DNA from: Hypholoma sublateritium FD-334 SS-4
Taxonomy: Eukaryota > Basidiomycota > Agaricomycetes > Agaricales > Strophariaceae
Assembly (NCBI GenBank): GCA_000827495.1
Contig: KN817541.1
Span: 387,413 to 451,412, forward strand
Length of the DNA: 64,000 nt
Direction of reading: 5' to 3'
Shown: in pieces, positions 1 through 9,539 of the stretch
Layout: every line of letters begins with the position of its first letter
Numbering within the stretch: the first letter of the stretch is position 1
Notes under the pieces: model-generated
Told to the model about the DNA's origin: nothing
The model's database searches: none
The model's input: only the letters and a program-made list of their open reading frames with translations
Program-made: the position numbers and the translations under genes

Positions 1-21
1 CCGTTACAACTCGAATTTTAG

Positions 22-1794
22 CACGTTGATGGTCCCATTCTGTCGGCCGACCTCGATACCTTTGTAACATACTCCCATCGTGTCGAAGACTTACTCCTAA
101 CGGATCTTCCTGCGGGCGACCCTTCCCCAAAAGTATCCCCCAGCACCATTGATCGCCTCATCAGGATCGACAACCCGGAGTCACCATTCTTGTCTTCTTT
201 GAAGCGCCTTCGCCTCGCCGATGCGGACTCCTCGCTGCGCTACCTCGTATTCTGCACAACTCCGTCTCTCGAGACGTTGGAGGTCGTTGGAACTCCTCCA
301 CACCACCAGATCACTATATCCGACTTTCTAAAGGACCTCCCTCACTACGCTCCTCGATTGACGACAGTCGCCTTAGGCCCCGGCCTCCTTTCTTTCGGCG
401 CTCTACGAGCCTCTCTGAAATTCACACATCTCAAGCATCTCAGCATCATCGACGCTGCTGCCTCATTTGATTTCTCCTTCTTACAGGAAATCTCGGTTTT
501 ACCGGAACTGGAGTCGCTCATCGTCGAAGCCCGCAGCCTCAAATACAATCCACGGGCTCCCTCTGGATCGGCGGATAGGCGTTCTGCTCCATCATTGTCG
601 GAACATGTCCGGAGGCGGCTGGATCTTCCTCAAACTGACCGAGGCTTAGAAAGTACAGACGGGATCTCAACACCGATCCCTTTCCGGTCCCTCTCAAAGC
701 TCGTGATTGTAAGCGAGATCCTGCTCATGGGCGACTTGGTCTACTATCTTTTCCCTCGCGGTGTCAGGGATTTGGCTCTCACTCTGGTTCGAGTGGGACT
801 CTTGTCCATTCCCCCTGATTGGGACTGGGGGTGCGATCCATATATTCAGGAACCCACTGTCGTGCCAGCTTCATTCCCAACACGTAGCAAGCCCGTTGGA
901 TCTTCGGGTTCACTTTCTGACCGAAATACGGAGATAAAAATACCTGTGGCAGTCTGCAGCGAACCTAGAAGGACCAAAAAGAAAAAGCAGTTGGATTCCA
1001 CGCACTCAACAACAGTGTACTCTGATTATTATGCCTGTCAAACCTGTAGTGGTTGCTGTGAACACAGCGCGAAGCTTGAACAGGAAAGAATAGAGGCTAA
1101 AGCCAAGCGAGAAGCACTCGAAGTCGAGCGTGCAGAACAACGGCGCCAGCGAGAAATAGAAAATCTCGGCATGCAGACTTCCTCTTTTGCATCCTTAGTG
1201 CAAATTTTCCTTGAATTCGCGAAGCCCACGGCGATTTCCATTGCCAATTTCGATACTACTTTGGCGGCATCGGATACGAGCAGCAACTATTTCGGATTTC
1301 CTGAATTCCCTTCCTCCGCTTTCCAAGACATGTTATTGTGCCCGACTCTTTCCCAATTGGTGATCAAAGATTGGGCACTGTCCTCCATCGATTCTAACTT
1401 CCTCAATTCCACTTCTTCGTCAATGTCTACATCACCAATGCGGTTGCTGTACCTGCCAATCGATGGCAAGTCGAGCACGGGGATCACGCTCCCAACTCTG
1501 CGCGCGATCGCTCACCATTACCCAAACCTACTCGAGCTCCAAAGTCATATACTCCCTTCCGTAGAGCCTTTTGCATTTGATATGGATGAAACAACGGTCA
1601 AGCATGGGCTAGAGGTACTGTCTGTCGGTGGGGGGTCTCCCTCTTCAGAGGAGAAATTGTCGATTGCAACATACCTTTGGTTCCTCTTCCCGTCCTTGAA
1701 GTGTATCGAGACACACGATGGATATGATAAGGAAGATTGGGAATACATCCAGAAACTTGTAAGGATGTGCCAGGTGGTGCGGGTGGCTGATTGA
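22..1794 (+). CDS. LRR-like protein A, 3' exon (5' end outside window)
   Basis: Long open frame of about 590 codons with recurrent leucine-rich stretches (for example PSLETLEVVG, LKHLSIID, LPELESLIVEA) typical of the RNI/LRR-like proteins expanded in mushrooms; no F-box is visible. The frame is open leftwards to a TTTTAG splice acceptor at about 16-21, so the first exons lie before the window. The next gene of this type (7227-9310) has an intron at the matching place: both last exons open with H-x-x-GP followed by a similar helix, and both proteins end in D/E-W-E-x-I-x-x-LVRMCQ. Around codons 270-320 there is an insertion with a cysteine cluster (CQTCSGCCEH) followed by a charged coiled coil rich in E, K and R. 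The role is unknown; protein interaction is inferred from the repeat type only. There is no methionine near the start of the exon, which supports an upstream start. Confidence 0.75.
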   Translation, partial: HVDGPILSADLDTFVTYSHRVEDLLLTDLPAGDPSPKVSPSTIDRLIRIDNPESPFLSSLKRLRLADADSSLRYLVFCTTPSLETLEVVGTPPHHQITISDFLKDLPHYAPRLTTVALGPGLLSFGALRASLKFTHLKHLSIIDAAASFDFSFLQEISVLPELESLIVEARSLKYNPRAPSGSADRRSAPSLSEHVRRRLDLPQTDRGLESTDGISTPIPFRSLSKLVIVSEILLMGDLVYYLFPRGVRDLALTLVRVGLLSIPPDWDWGCDPYIQEPTVVPASFPTRSKPVGSSGSLSDRNTEIKIPVAVCSEPRRTKKKKQLDSTHSTTVYSDYYACQTCSGCCEHSAKLEQERIEAKAKREALEVERAEQRRQREIENLGMQTSSFASLVQIFLEFAKPTAISIANFDTTLAASDTSSNYFGFPEFPSSAFQDMLLCPTLSQLVIKDWALSSIDSNFLNSTSSSMSTSPMRLLYLPIDGKSSTGITLPTLRAIAHHYPNLLELQSHILPSVEPFAFDMDETTVKHGLEVLSVGGGSPSSEEKLSIATYLWFLFPSLKCIETHDGYDKEDWEYIQKLVRMCQVVRVAD

Positions 1795-2542
1795 TGCAGT
1801 CGACGGTACGTGCCTGCCATTTGGCTTGTAAATAAATAGCAGATCTTATTGAAATGTGAAAACAGTTTCTTGACGATACAGTATACTTACAAAGATTCTG
1901 AGAGGATAGTTTCCGTAGTCCCTGAATGTTCTAGAGCTTTTGTACTATGTAGTACTTGGGCAACTCGCGTGGAGAGAATTTTGGCATAAGTATTCCAGCC
2001 GATTGGTCCTTTGGTTCTCCGCCTTCTGGTTGTCCCTATACTTAACCGTGTTTTTTCTATGATTTGCACATTGCATTTTACGAGCGAGGTTGCTGCGACA
2101 GAGCGTTCAATATAGCTCGTATAGGGGCTTGTGCGGCTTCCTTTCATACCACCATCATGATCGGATTTCTTTTCAGAAATGTCTCGTATCCAACTATTCA
2201 AGGACAAAGTTGGCAGTCTTTGCATATCATTTCTCAACGTTCTCCCACCTCATCGTTCATGTCATCTCCAACACTACCGAATTGTTGCCAAACCCAAGCG
2301 AAGTGCGAAAAAGTACTGCCAGTACATGAGGCCTAGATGCTCCTGTGTTGGCAACGTTGGCAACCAATATTTTTCCACAATTTTTGTTGCGTTGTGCCTT
2401 TGACCATCTGAGACCTGCCTCTCGCATATCACTGATTTCGCCGTCGAACACTCCCGATATGCAGACGCGTTGGAGACGAATATAATGCGACATCATATTA
2501 TGGCCAGCGGCAACGACTCGCCCACCCTCCCCTCTGCATCTC
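1795..2542. other. Intergenic region
   Basis: No supported gene. Short open frames exist on both strands but lack splice context or recognisable composition. It holds the 3' end of the LRR-like gene and the promoter of the DUF4139 gene. I see no clear TATA box close to the ATG at 2543. Confidence 0.5.
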
Positions 2543-4367
2543 ATGGCACTTCTCGCGGAAACCACGCCTGCCGACGCACACCTCGTTGAGCTGGACACCA
2601 CGACGGACAGCAGGATCACGAACGTCAGCCTCTACTCCAGCAAGGCTGAGGTCTCACGGCTGTACAAGTTAACGCCGGTGGCGGGCGCCAACAAGCTCGT
2701 GATATCGGGTCTACCGAATGCGCTGGAAAACGACACGCTGCGGTGAGTGTTTGGACGTTGTGTGCCACCGGCGGCACCTCTGATATTACGTTCAGGGTCG
2801 AAGGACGCGGTTCCGGGACGATCCACGACGTGTCTGTCGCCTACGCCCATCCCGTGAAACCTCTTACGACATCCAATGTGCTCACTGCTCTCATTGCAAA
2901 GAAAGAAGAGCACCAGCTCGCTATTGGGCGCTGCAAGCGATGCCTGGAAGGCCTCCAGAAGTATCTTGACACTCTCAATGTCCAGCATGTCGACGTCACT
3001 CAGCTAGCCACAATCATGGAAACTTACGAAATGACTACGAAGACATTCGAAACGCGCATTATCGCGCTGGAGAAGGAGTTTGGAGAGGTTGAAAAGGCGA
3101 TGGCTGTGGAGAGGGCACGTCTCCAGGGGCAACGGACGACGAACGGCGAGCTTCGAACTGTCGCAACTGTGGGCTTCTTCGCGGAAAACAATGGAGATGT
3201 CGAGATTCAACTGATTTATGGTGAGTACATATCTCTTTGAATGTAAACGAAAATAACTAAAAAAATAATTATAGTCGTTGGTTGTGCTACTTGGAATGCT
3301 ACGTATGACGTCCGGGTTTCAACAGAGGCGAAGGAAACGCCCGTCCACATAATGTACAAAGCTTCCATAACGCAATCCACTGGCGAGGTACGTGCTTCTA
3401 CAGCAAGCCATTAGATAGTAAACTCACGTACCCTCAGTCATGGACTAATGTTCCCTTAACACTGGAAACCGCTACGCCAACGTTTGGTGTCGCGTTGCCG
3501 CCCATCACTCCATGGAAGTTGTCGATTCATAAACCCCATGTGCCACCCAAGGGAAACAACCTCAACACGTTCAAGCAACGCGTCGTCAGCGCACTGGGCG
3601 TGGAGAAGGATTCGGAAAGCTTCAATGAGAGTAGCATTGATGACGACGTCGACTACCTCGACGACAGCCCGTCATACAGTTTCGCTCAAGTGACGTCGAA
3701 AGGGGATCTCAGCGCGACATACCTTGTGCCTGGCCCAATCACGGTGCCTTCGGACGGAAACAAACATTGTTTCACTATTCGCGAGTTCGATCTCTTTGGA
3801 CAGTTGACTTGGGTTTCGATTCCGAAACACGACACCAGGACTCGTCTTACGGTAAGCCTATAGCAATCTAATCGATATATTATACTAACATCCTCCCTAG
3901 GCAAGAGTTCACAACAACTCGCAATTTACGCTCATTCCCGGCAAAGCAAATGTCTATGTCGATGGCAACTTCATATCCACCATTGACTTGCCCTCGGTCG
4001 GCCCAGGGGAGGTGTTTACCTGCCCACTAGGGTATGCTTCCCATTTTTGCGTCTATGCACACAATCTCATCGTATTTCAGCATCGACCAGTCCATCCGCA
4101 CCGTCTACCACCCGCGCCTCTCGAAAGAAACTAAGACTGGCTTCTACGGCAAGACGACAACCACGCTCTTCTCGCAACACATCACCGTGTACAACACCAA
4201 GCTCGCACCCGTAGACGGGCTCACGGTCATCGAGCAGATCCCCGTCTCCGAAGACTCGCAGATCACCGTCGCGCTCAAGAGTCCGGACCTCGCTCTGCGG
4301 CCCGCAGCTCCCGGCGAGGCGCGCGTGGCACCGCTGGCGAGTACTTCGCATCCCCCCACCTAGTCCG

Positions 4368-4680
4368 TAGGAATTCCATGGAATTCCGGTGATTCCTGGG
4401 GAATTCCATGGAATTCCATGGAATCAATAATTTTTTTGAGCTTGGTGGTATACCACCCAAACTGTGTAATTTATTCCATACTGGTTCCATGTTATTCCAT
4501 GGCAATTCCTGGGAATTAGAAATTTAGTACTGATTCCGTGGAATAATTCCATGAAATTCCTGGGCATGGAGGTTTTTCATTTCGTAGTACTGGGAATTCC
4601 CATGGAATTCCACGGAATCCACGGAATCACCAGTGACCATTGACCATTCCACGGAATTGCCATGGAATTGAGCGGAAATA
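4368..4680. repeat. Left subterminal palindromic repeats
   Basis: Tandem and scattered copies of GGAATTCC and CCATGGAATTCC units, many joined into the 18-bp self-complementary word GGAATTCCATGGAATTCC. Mirrored at the right end (6265-6470). Such subterminal repeats are usual transposase-binding candidates in hAT elements; that role is inferred. Confidence 0.75.
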
Positions 4681-4698
4681 CCACGAAAAAATAAACAC

Positions 4699-4770
4699 AT
4701 CCACCGGGAATCGAACGCCAGCTTTAGGGAGCATTCTCAAAAGACGCTCAAACCCTTACACCATAGAACC
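4699..4770 (-). pseudogene. tRNA-Gln-like relic inside the transposon
   Basis: Read on the minus strand from 4770, the first 20 bases (GGTTCTATGGTGTAAGGGTT) look like the 5' half of a eukaryotic tRNA-Gln and contain a good A box (TGGTGTAAGGG). Further on, GTTCGATTC is a B-box core. A hairpin between them can place TTG (Gln) in the loop, with one mismatch and one G-T pair in the stem. The 3' acceptor strand does not pair with the 5' strand and the T stem has mismatches, so a functional tRNA is unlikely. The internal pol III promoter boxes do remain. Confidence 0.5.
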
Positions 4771-4804
4771 GTGACTATCAAATGGTTTAATATGCTACAC
4801 ATAC

Positions 4805-6120
4805 CTACGCCCGGGACCCGGCAACAATTGAGCCGAAGGCCGTGCACATCGTGACGTGGCGCAGCGTCACACCCATTTGCTTCTTCTTCTCGTACCACCA
4901 CCATCCCCCACCTCGTTGCCGCCCTTCCCCGCCGTCGTCGCCGCCCATCTCCACCGTCGTCGCCCTCCGCTCCGCCGTCGTCGACACCGCTCGCAAATGC
5001 CCGCCTGTCGCTGCGGGACCACCTTGCGCACGGGCCACTGGCGCCACGTCACCGTCGCGCCACCTGCCCACAACTCCCGCCACCCGCCGATGTTGGACCC
5101 GGCCATCACCCGCGATCACGACGGCGCCCAGGATCTGGGGAACGAGGGTCGCAGAGACGAGGGACGCACAGGAGGACGCAGGTGAGTGCCCCCGTTTCAC
5201 CGTCGCCACCAGCCCGCGCTGACCAGGCCATCATGGCCACCACCCCCGGCCGCCGCGACCGGAATACCGTCGACGGGCGGTGATGCATGCCACGTCACCG
5301 CCCGTGATTGGTCTGTGGGTCGCCTCCCGCCACTGCTACACCACGCCACGACCCCGGTGCGACCCCATGACCGCCCCCCTGCCGCTGTGCTGTACCCCGC
5401 TGCCGTCGTCGCTGTCCACTCCGCCGGCGCCGTTTCAAGCCACGACGGCGGGCAGCGGTGACGGCGCCGTCCACGACAACCCCGCCGGCGCTGTGCAGTG
5501 CGCCGGGCGGCGCCGGCGTCGTTTCGCCGTCACAGGGGCACGTCAGCACCGGCGGAGAGCAGCGTGGCCCCCCCTCCGCCCACGCTGGGGCCCGTTGTGA
5601 CGGCGGGTGTCGTCCAGGACGGCCTCTGCAAACGTTGCGGGTGCCGCTAACGCCGACCCGCCACCGCAGGCCGCCCTCCCCGACTCCCCCCACTGTCGTT
5701 GCCCAGGACCGCCACCGGCACGTGCCACGTCAGCAACGGCGGGGTAGCGGCAAGGTTCTGGGGCACGCAGCGAGGGCGGGCGTGGCCAGGACGCCCGCCA
5801 GCGTGTGCCACGTCAGCAACGGCGGACGGCGGGGAGGTCGCCCCGCCGGCTATACGGCACGCTGCGAGGGCGGGTGCCCCCCTGGGCGCGCCCCACGTCA
5901 GCACCGGGGCGTAGCCCCATGTCGCGCCCCGCTGCGAGGGCGGGCGTCAGGACGCCGTTGTCGCCCGACGGGCCTGAGCCCGCCGTCGTCCGACTTCNGT
6001 TCCTCTGCGCTACCGCGGAGGGCGGCGTACGCCGCGTCCGGAACTTGCCGCTCGCTGTGAGCCTGCGGCGTCTTCGCCTGTGGAGGACGTGTAAGCAGGC
6101 CCCCGCCGTCCCCTAGCCGC
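4805..6120. repeat. GC-rich core of the transposon with degenerate repeats
   Basis: Very GC-rich, low-complexity sequence. Variants of CCACGTCAGCAACGGCGG recur (near 5537, 5730, 5805 and 5893) together with GCGAGGGCGGGCG-type words, suggesting an imperfect minisatellite. Open frames exist in most of the six frames with Pro/Arg/Ala-rich products, as expected from base composition rather than coding. It ends abruptly at about 6120 in AT-rich DNA. Confidence 0.55.
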
Positions 6121-6264
6121 GCTATGTAAATACATGTATTATTTATATTTAACGTAATAAAATTATATTTAATTTATGCTTACACAATCAAGAATAAGTC
6201 AATATATTAAATCATGAACTCAATAAGGGCTTAGGCTTGCAAAAAATCTTCTAAGTCAAGTTTA

Positions 6265-6470
6265 TGGGCAGGGTAATTCCATGGAATTCCATGGAATTCC
6301 TCTGCCAAATATATGGGGTGTGGAATTGGTATGGAATAGTCAGGAATGACCATGGAATTCCATGGAATTCCATGGAATAAATTATGATTAAAAATGGGAA
6401 TTGTACAATTCCATGGAATTCCTAGGAATTCCTAGGATTCCATGGAATTCCATGGATTCCCCATGGACTG
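6265..6470. repeat. Right subterminal palindromic repeats
   Basis: The same GGAATTCCATGGAATTCC-type palindromes as at the left end, in several adjacent copies, directly inside the right terminal inverted repeat. Confidence 0.75.
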
Positions 6471-6719
6471 GTGGGGGAATGCGAAGTATTGCCGCTGGCG
6501 GAAGTCGAGGACGGCATCATGGCGTCCTGGGAGGCTGCCGCGGACGGCGGCGACATTGATGCGCTGGGCAAGGACGGTGTGCTCAAGTGGGTGTGCGCGC
6601 TGCGCCCGCAGACGAAAGTAACGCTGCACCTGCAGTGGGAGGTGACGTCGCCGTCCCAGGCAACGGTTGCAGCGCTGCATGATCACGGAGTGCACTACGA
6701 GGCGGACGGCACGTATTAG

Positions 6720-7226
6720 GCGATGGTATGTGGCTCTGACGGACTTTGGTTTTCGAATCGATTTATAGTTGTAATTTCTTATGTGTGGACCATTTCTGTG
6801 CGTAACTTCCTAGTGACTCATGCAAGAAGTTAGTAATATCCTGTTTTTAGGTTTCTGAAAATTTGTTCCACCGCACACATTGTGTCCGTGTAGTTGTTAT
6901 AGGTTTCGTGAGGTTCAGGGCGCAAACAACGCATTTTTTAGTGCCTTATCCCAACATGGCAGGCGATGCATACTGCTGTTGTACTTTTTATAAGTGCGCT
7001 TGGCTCGTTGCGATAGATGCCTTCCTATGTACAGCTCTTCGTAGAAACGACTTCCTGTGAGTATGGAATCGGCAATGACTCACTGACTGTAAAAACAATA
7101 CACGCACGAAATGGAACTAAGTACACGAGGCTGGCACGGGACACCATCGTGGGCGCTTAATCTTCCCATAAAACCCTCCCCAACTTTTCCGGTTCCTTCA
7201 TCTAAACCACCACTAGCCTCTCACAT
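6720..7226. other. Intergenic region
   Basis: Holds the 3' flank of the split DUF4139 gene and the promoter of the next LRR-like gene. A TATA-like word (CATAAAAC) lies about 60 bp before the ATG at 7227. No coding signal seen. Confidence 0.45.
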
Positions 7227-9310
7227 ATGAATGACTGGGACGACGATATTTTTGAATCAATCGAACAGTCCACTCCTCTATCCATCTCGCCGTCCTCCGA
7301 TATGTTCACATCTCCGCATTCTCCGCCGGCTCTCCCCGTCACTGATGTCAAGACAATAGGTTTCGCTGACGATCCCAGGACCGATAGGGTCAAGACTGTG
7401 GAGGAGGGTAAGCAAAAATTTATTAATTAGTCGTGTCCAGGCAAGCAATTCACTCCCGCCACTAGTAAATATCGATCCTCCCGCCAAAGTTGTCGACCCT
7501 GTGGCCCTGGAATCCTTTCTTCCGTTGCTCGAAGCACTCGACTGCCCTGGATTAAAATTGATCAATGGCGCATATGTGAATTCTGTTCTGCCTTCGATCT
7601 CATATCTGTGTTCACCCCAAGTTTTGTTAGCATTTGCGTGGTCCTGTTCCAACGGACGCAACGCGAAAGCTGATCGAATACGCTCGCCGAGTTACCAAGG
7701 TCACCCTGGGCAACACTGCACCTGAAGCCAAAATCGACGCTGCCACGTGGTTCCGAGTGCTCGAGCTTCGCAGCCGCCTCTCTCAAAGCTCCACCACATT
7801 CTTTCCCTCGTTGACCGAGGTGTGCATCAACGGCGCTGACAGCTCTCTGGACCAGATATTCCTACTCCTCTCGCCATCTCTCGAATCCGTTGACGTCTGC
7901 AATGTACTGCAAACTCGATCGGATACGCTCCTGACATTTCTGGAGACTGTTGCGGAGGTGGCGCCAGGCTTATCCCACATCGGTGTCGACACCAGCCTGA
8001 CCTTCCACGATCTACAAGAGACCTACATAAAGTTCTCGGGACTTCGAAGCCTGCGAATCAGCGTCAACGGAGGTTCCCGCTTTTCGTACGACACGCTTTT
8101 GCAGATCGGTAAACTTCCCTCTCTTGAGGCACTTATTATAGATGCGAGTGCTGCATATTATTGTGCACGGGAGGAAAGATACTCAGAACCCCAGGCTCAA
8201 CTGTCGCCGAAGGCACCAAACACTATTCTGGGAGGGTGGGGAAGCTCATTCTCTCCCTCTTCCTCTCCCACTTCCGATCCTTCTCCAATAGCTTTCGAAC
8301 GCATAGTTTCACCTGCTCCCTATTGCCATCACTCTTACATCCCTTCTCCAGGCGGCGATTGCGTGCCCTCTTTTCCTCCCCCTCGCGCCCCTTCTCCCAC
8401 TCCATCAATTCCAAATATTGGAGATGTCGTTCCAACGAGTCCGCAACAGCCGGCTCTCATAGGATCCGGTGGTGATATAGCACCACTCAATCAGAGCATC
8501 AATTTTCAGAATTTAACCAAGCTTCACATCAAAGGTCAGCTTAAGTTGATGACGGAACTTGTTCAGATTGTCGCCTCCACATCTGTCATCGACGTCGCTT
8601 TGACTCAATCACTCGGGGCTCCTTCACCAATTCCTATACAAAAACCTACACCGAAAATGAGAAAGAAAACGAAAGGATCTGGCAAAACTGCCATCTGTGA
8701 CATTATCGAGGAAATTCTATCGGTCTGGGGACGTTCTCTGAAATCCGTGTACATCGCCGTGGATGATACCGAGACTATAAGTCCACCTACCATCCCCTCG
8801 ACACTGTTTAAACGTCTGATTTGTATCTCATCCTTGGAGCGCCTGGAAATGTCAGGCCACACACTAGATGCAGATTTTGGAGATGCACTGCACATTCTAA
8901 CAGCACTACCAGTCGACCGTCGCCCGAAGTTCAAGGTTATCCATCTTCCGATCGACGCCGGGGACAAGGGTATCTCATTTGGCAGGCTGCGCGCCATCTT
9001 TGAGTGTTGTCCCTCCATTGTATCCTTTCAATGTGGGCTCAAGCACCTTTCGAATGTCCCGGTGCTTCCCGACGATGGAGTTACTTTTGGTCTCCAAGAA
9101 TTGGGTGCCGGAAATCCCAAAGCATATGGGGATCTCCGCCGTTTGGCTGCAGCCGCTCAGTATCTTGATGCTCTCTTCCCTCGCTTAACTGTTATGAAGA
9201 CACAACCTGACTGTAACGCCGACGAATGGGAAGAGATTTATGACCTGGTGAGAATGTGCCAAACTTCGCGCTCTTACCACAAAGATGCGTACCTCTGGTA
9301 CTCATCGTAA
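7227..9310 (+). CDS. LRR-like protein B
   Basis: Three exons keep frame: 7227-7407, 7466-7575 and 7631-9310, giving about 656 residues. The N-terminus is acidic and serine-rich (MNDWDDDIFESIEQ). The rest has leucine-rich repeat-like segments (for example LRSLRISVNG, LPSLEALIID, SLERLEMSG) interrupted by a Ser/Pro-rich linker around codons 300-370 of the last exon's product. It is a paralogue of the gene at 22-1794: the last intron sits at the same place before the H-x-x-GP motif and both end in W-E-x-I-x-x-LVRMCQ. No F-box or catalytic domain is recognised. The start was chosen as the only ATG giving exon continuity. The two paralogues share orientation and flank the DUF4139 gene, suggesting an old tandem duplication. 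Confidence 0.8.
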
Positions 9311-9539
9311 AAGCGCTTCAACATACTCTGAATTTACACACATTTCTTGTTCTCGATTGGGGTGGTGCAGCCCAAGTTGTTCTATACATCATCGTATTCA
9401 ATAAAATTTCAATTGCCTGGACAAGTGATTTGGAATAGTGGAGTGGCAGTCTGGAAGGACGTGAGTCGGAGCTGAGGCACTCTTCGCCAATCAGGGGGCG
9501 ATCGTCGACACATTACAGCGTCTAGTCATCCAAGTGGAA

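Larger units (their letters stand above)
4339..6491. mobile_element. Non-autonomous hAT-like DNA transposon, 2,153 bp
   Basis: The 8-bp direct repeat CCGCTGGC (4331-4338 and 6492-6499) flanks the element. Its ends are imperfect inverted repeats of about 45 bp: reading inwards, the left begins GAGTACTTCGCAT and the right, on the other strand, CAATACTTCGCAT, each followed by a C-rich run, ACC and AGTCC. Eight-base duplications and CA-starting ends suit the hAT superfamily. Subterminal zones are packed with the palindrome GGAATTCCATGGAATTCC. No transposase is visible inside: the many open frames at 4805-6116 lie on both strands of a GC-rich segment. The element must therefore have been moved by an enzyme encoded elsewhere. 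It contains one undetermined base (5998). Confidence 0.82.
2543..6719 (+). pseudogene. DUF4139 (MuiA-like) protein, split by a transposon
   Basis: Six exons can be read with continuous frame: 2543-2742, 2796-3220, 3275-3387, 3438-3851, 3901-4031 and 4081 onward. The product resembles fungal 'mucoidy inhibitor A-like' proteins: an N-terminal DUF4140-type region (residues about 25-120), a coiled coil (about 95-200) and a DUF4139 beta-rich domain from about 215, marked by W-x-x-x-YD-x-R. Their molecular function is not well established. At 4339 a transposon enters the last exon. A TAG at 4361-4363, inside its left terminal repeat, ends the present frame after 521 codons. The missing tail, ending at 6719, resumes after the right target-site copy. 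Taking out the element plus one 8-bp duplication leaves exactly 587 codons in frame, so the ancestral gene was intact. A protein lacking about 73 C-terminal residues could still be made. Confidence 0.85.

Noticed and set aside
190..192. Start of LRR-like protein A at 190
   Set aside because: The codon is TTG. The frame is open to a splice acceptor at about 21, so the exon begins earlier and the true start is outside the window.
4699..4770. Functional tRNA-Gln gene
   Set aside because: The acceptor stem does not pair and the T stem has mismatches; kept only as a relic.
4805..6116. Many long open frames on both strands inside the hAT-like element
   Set aside because: They overlap in nearly all six frames of a GC-rich segment, give Pro/Arg/Ala-rich products and show no domain; composition explains them.
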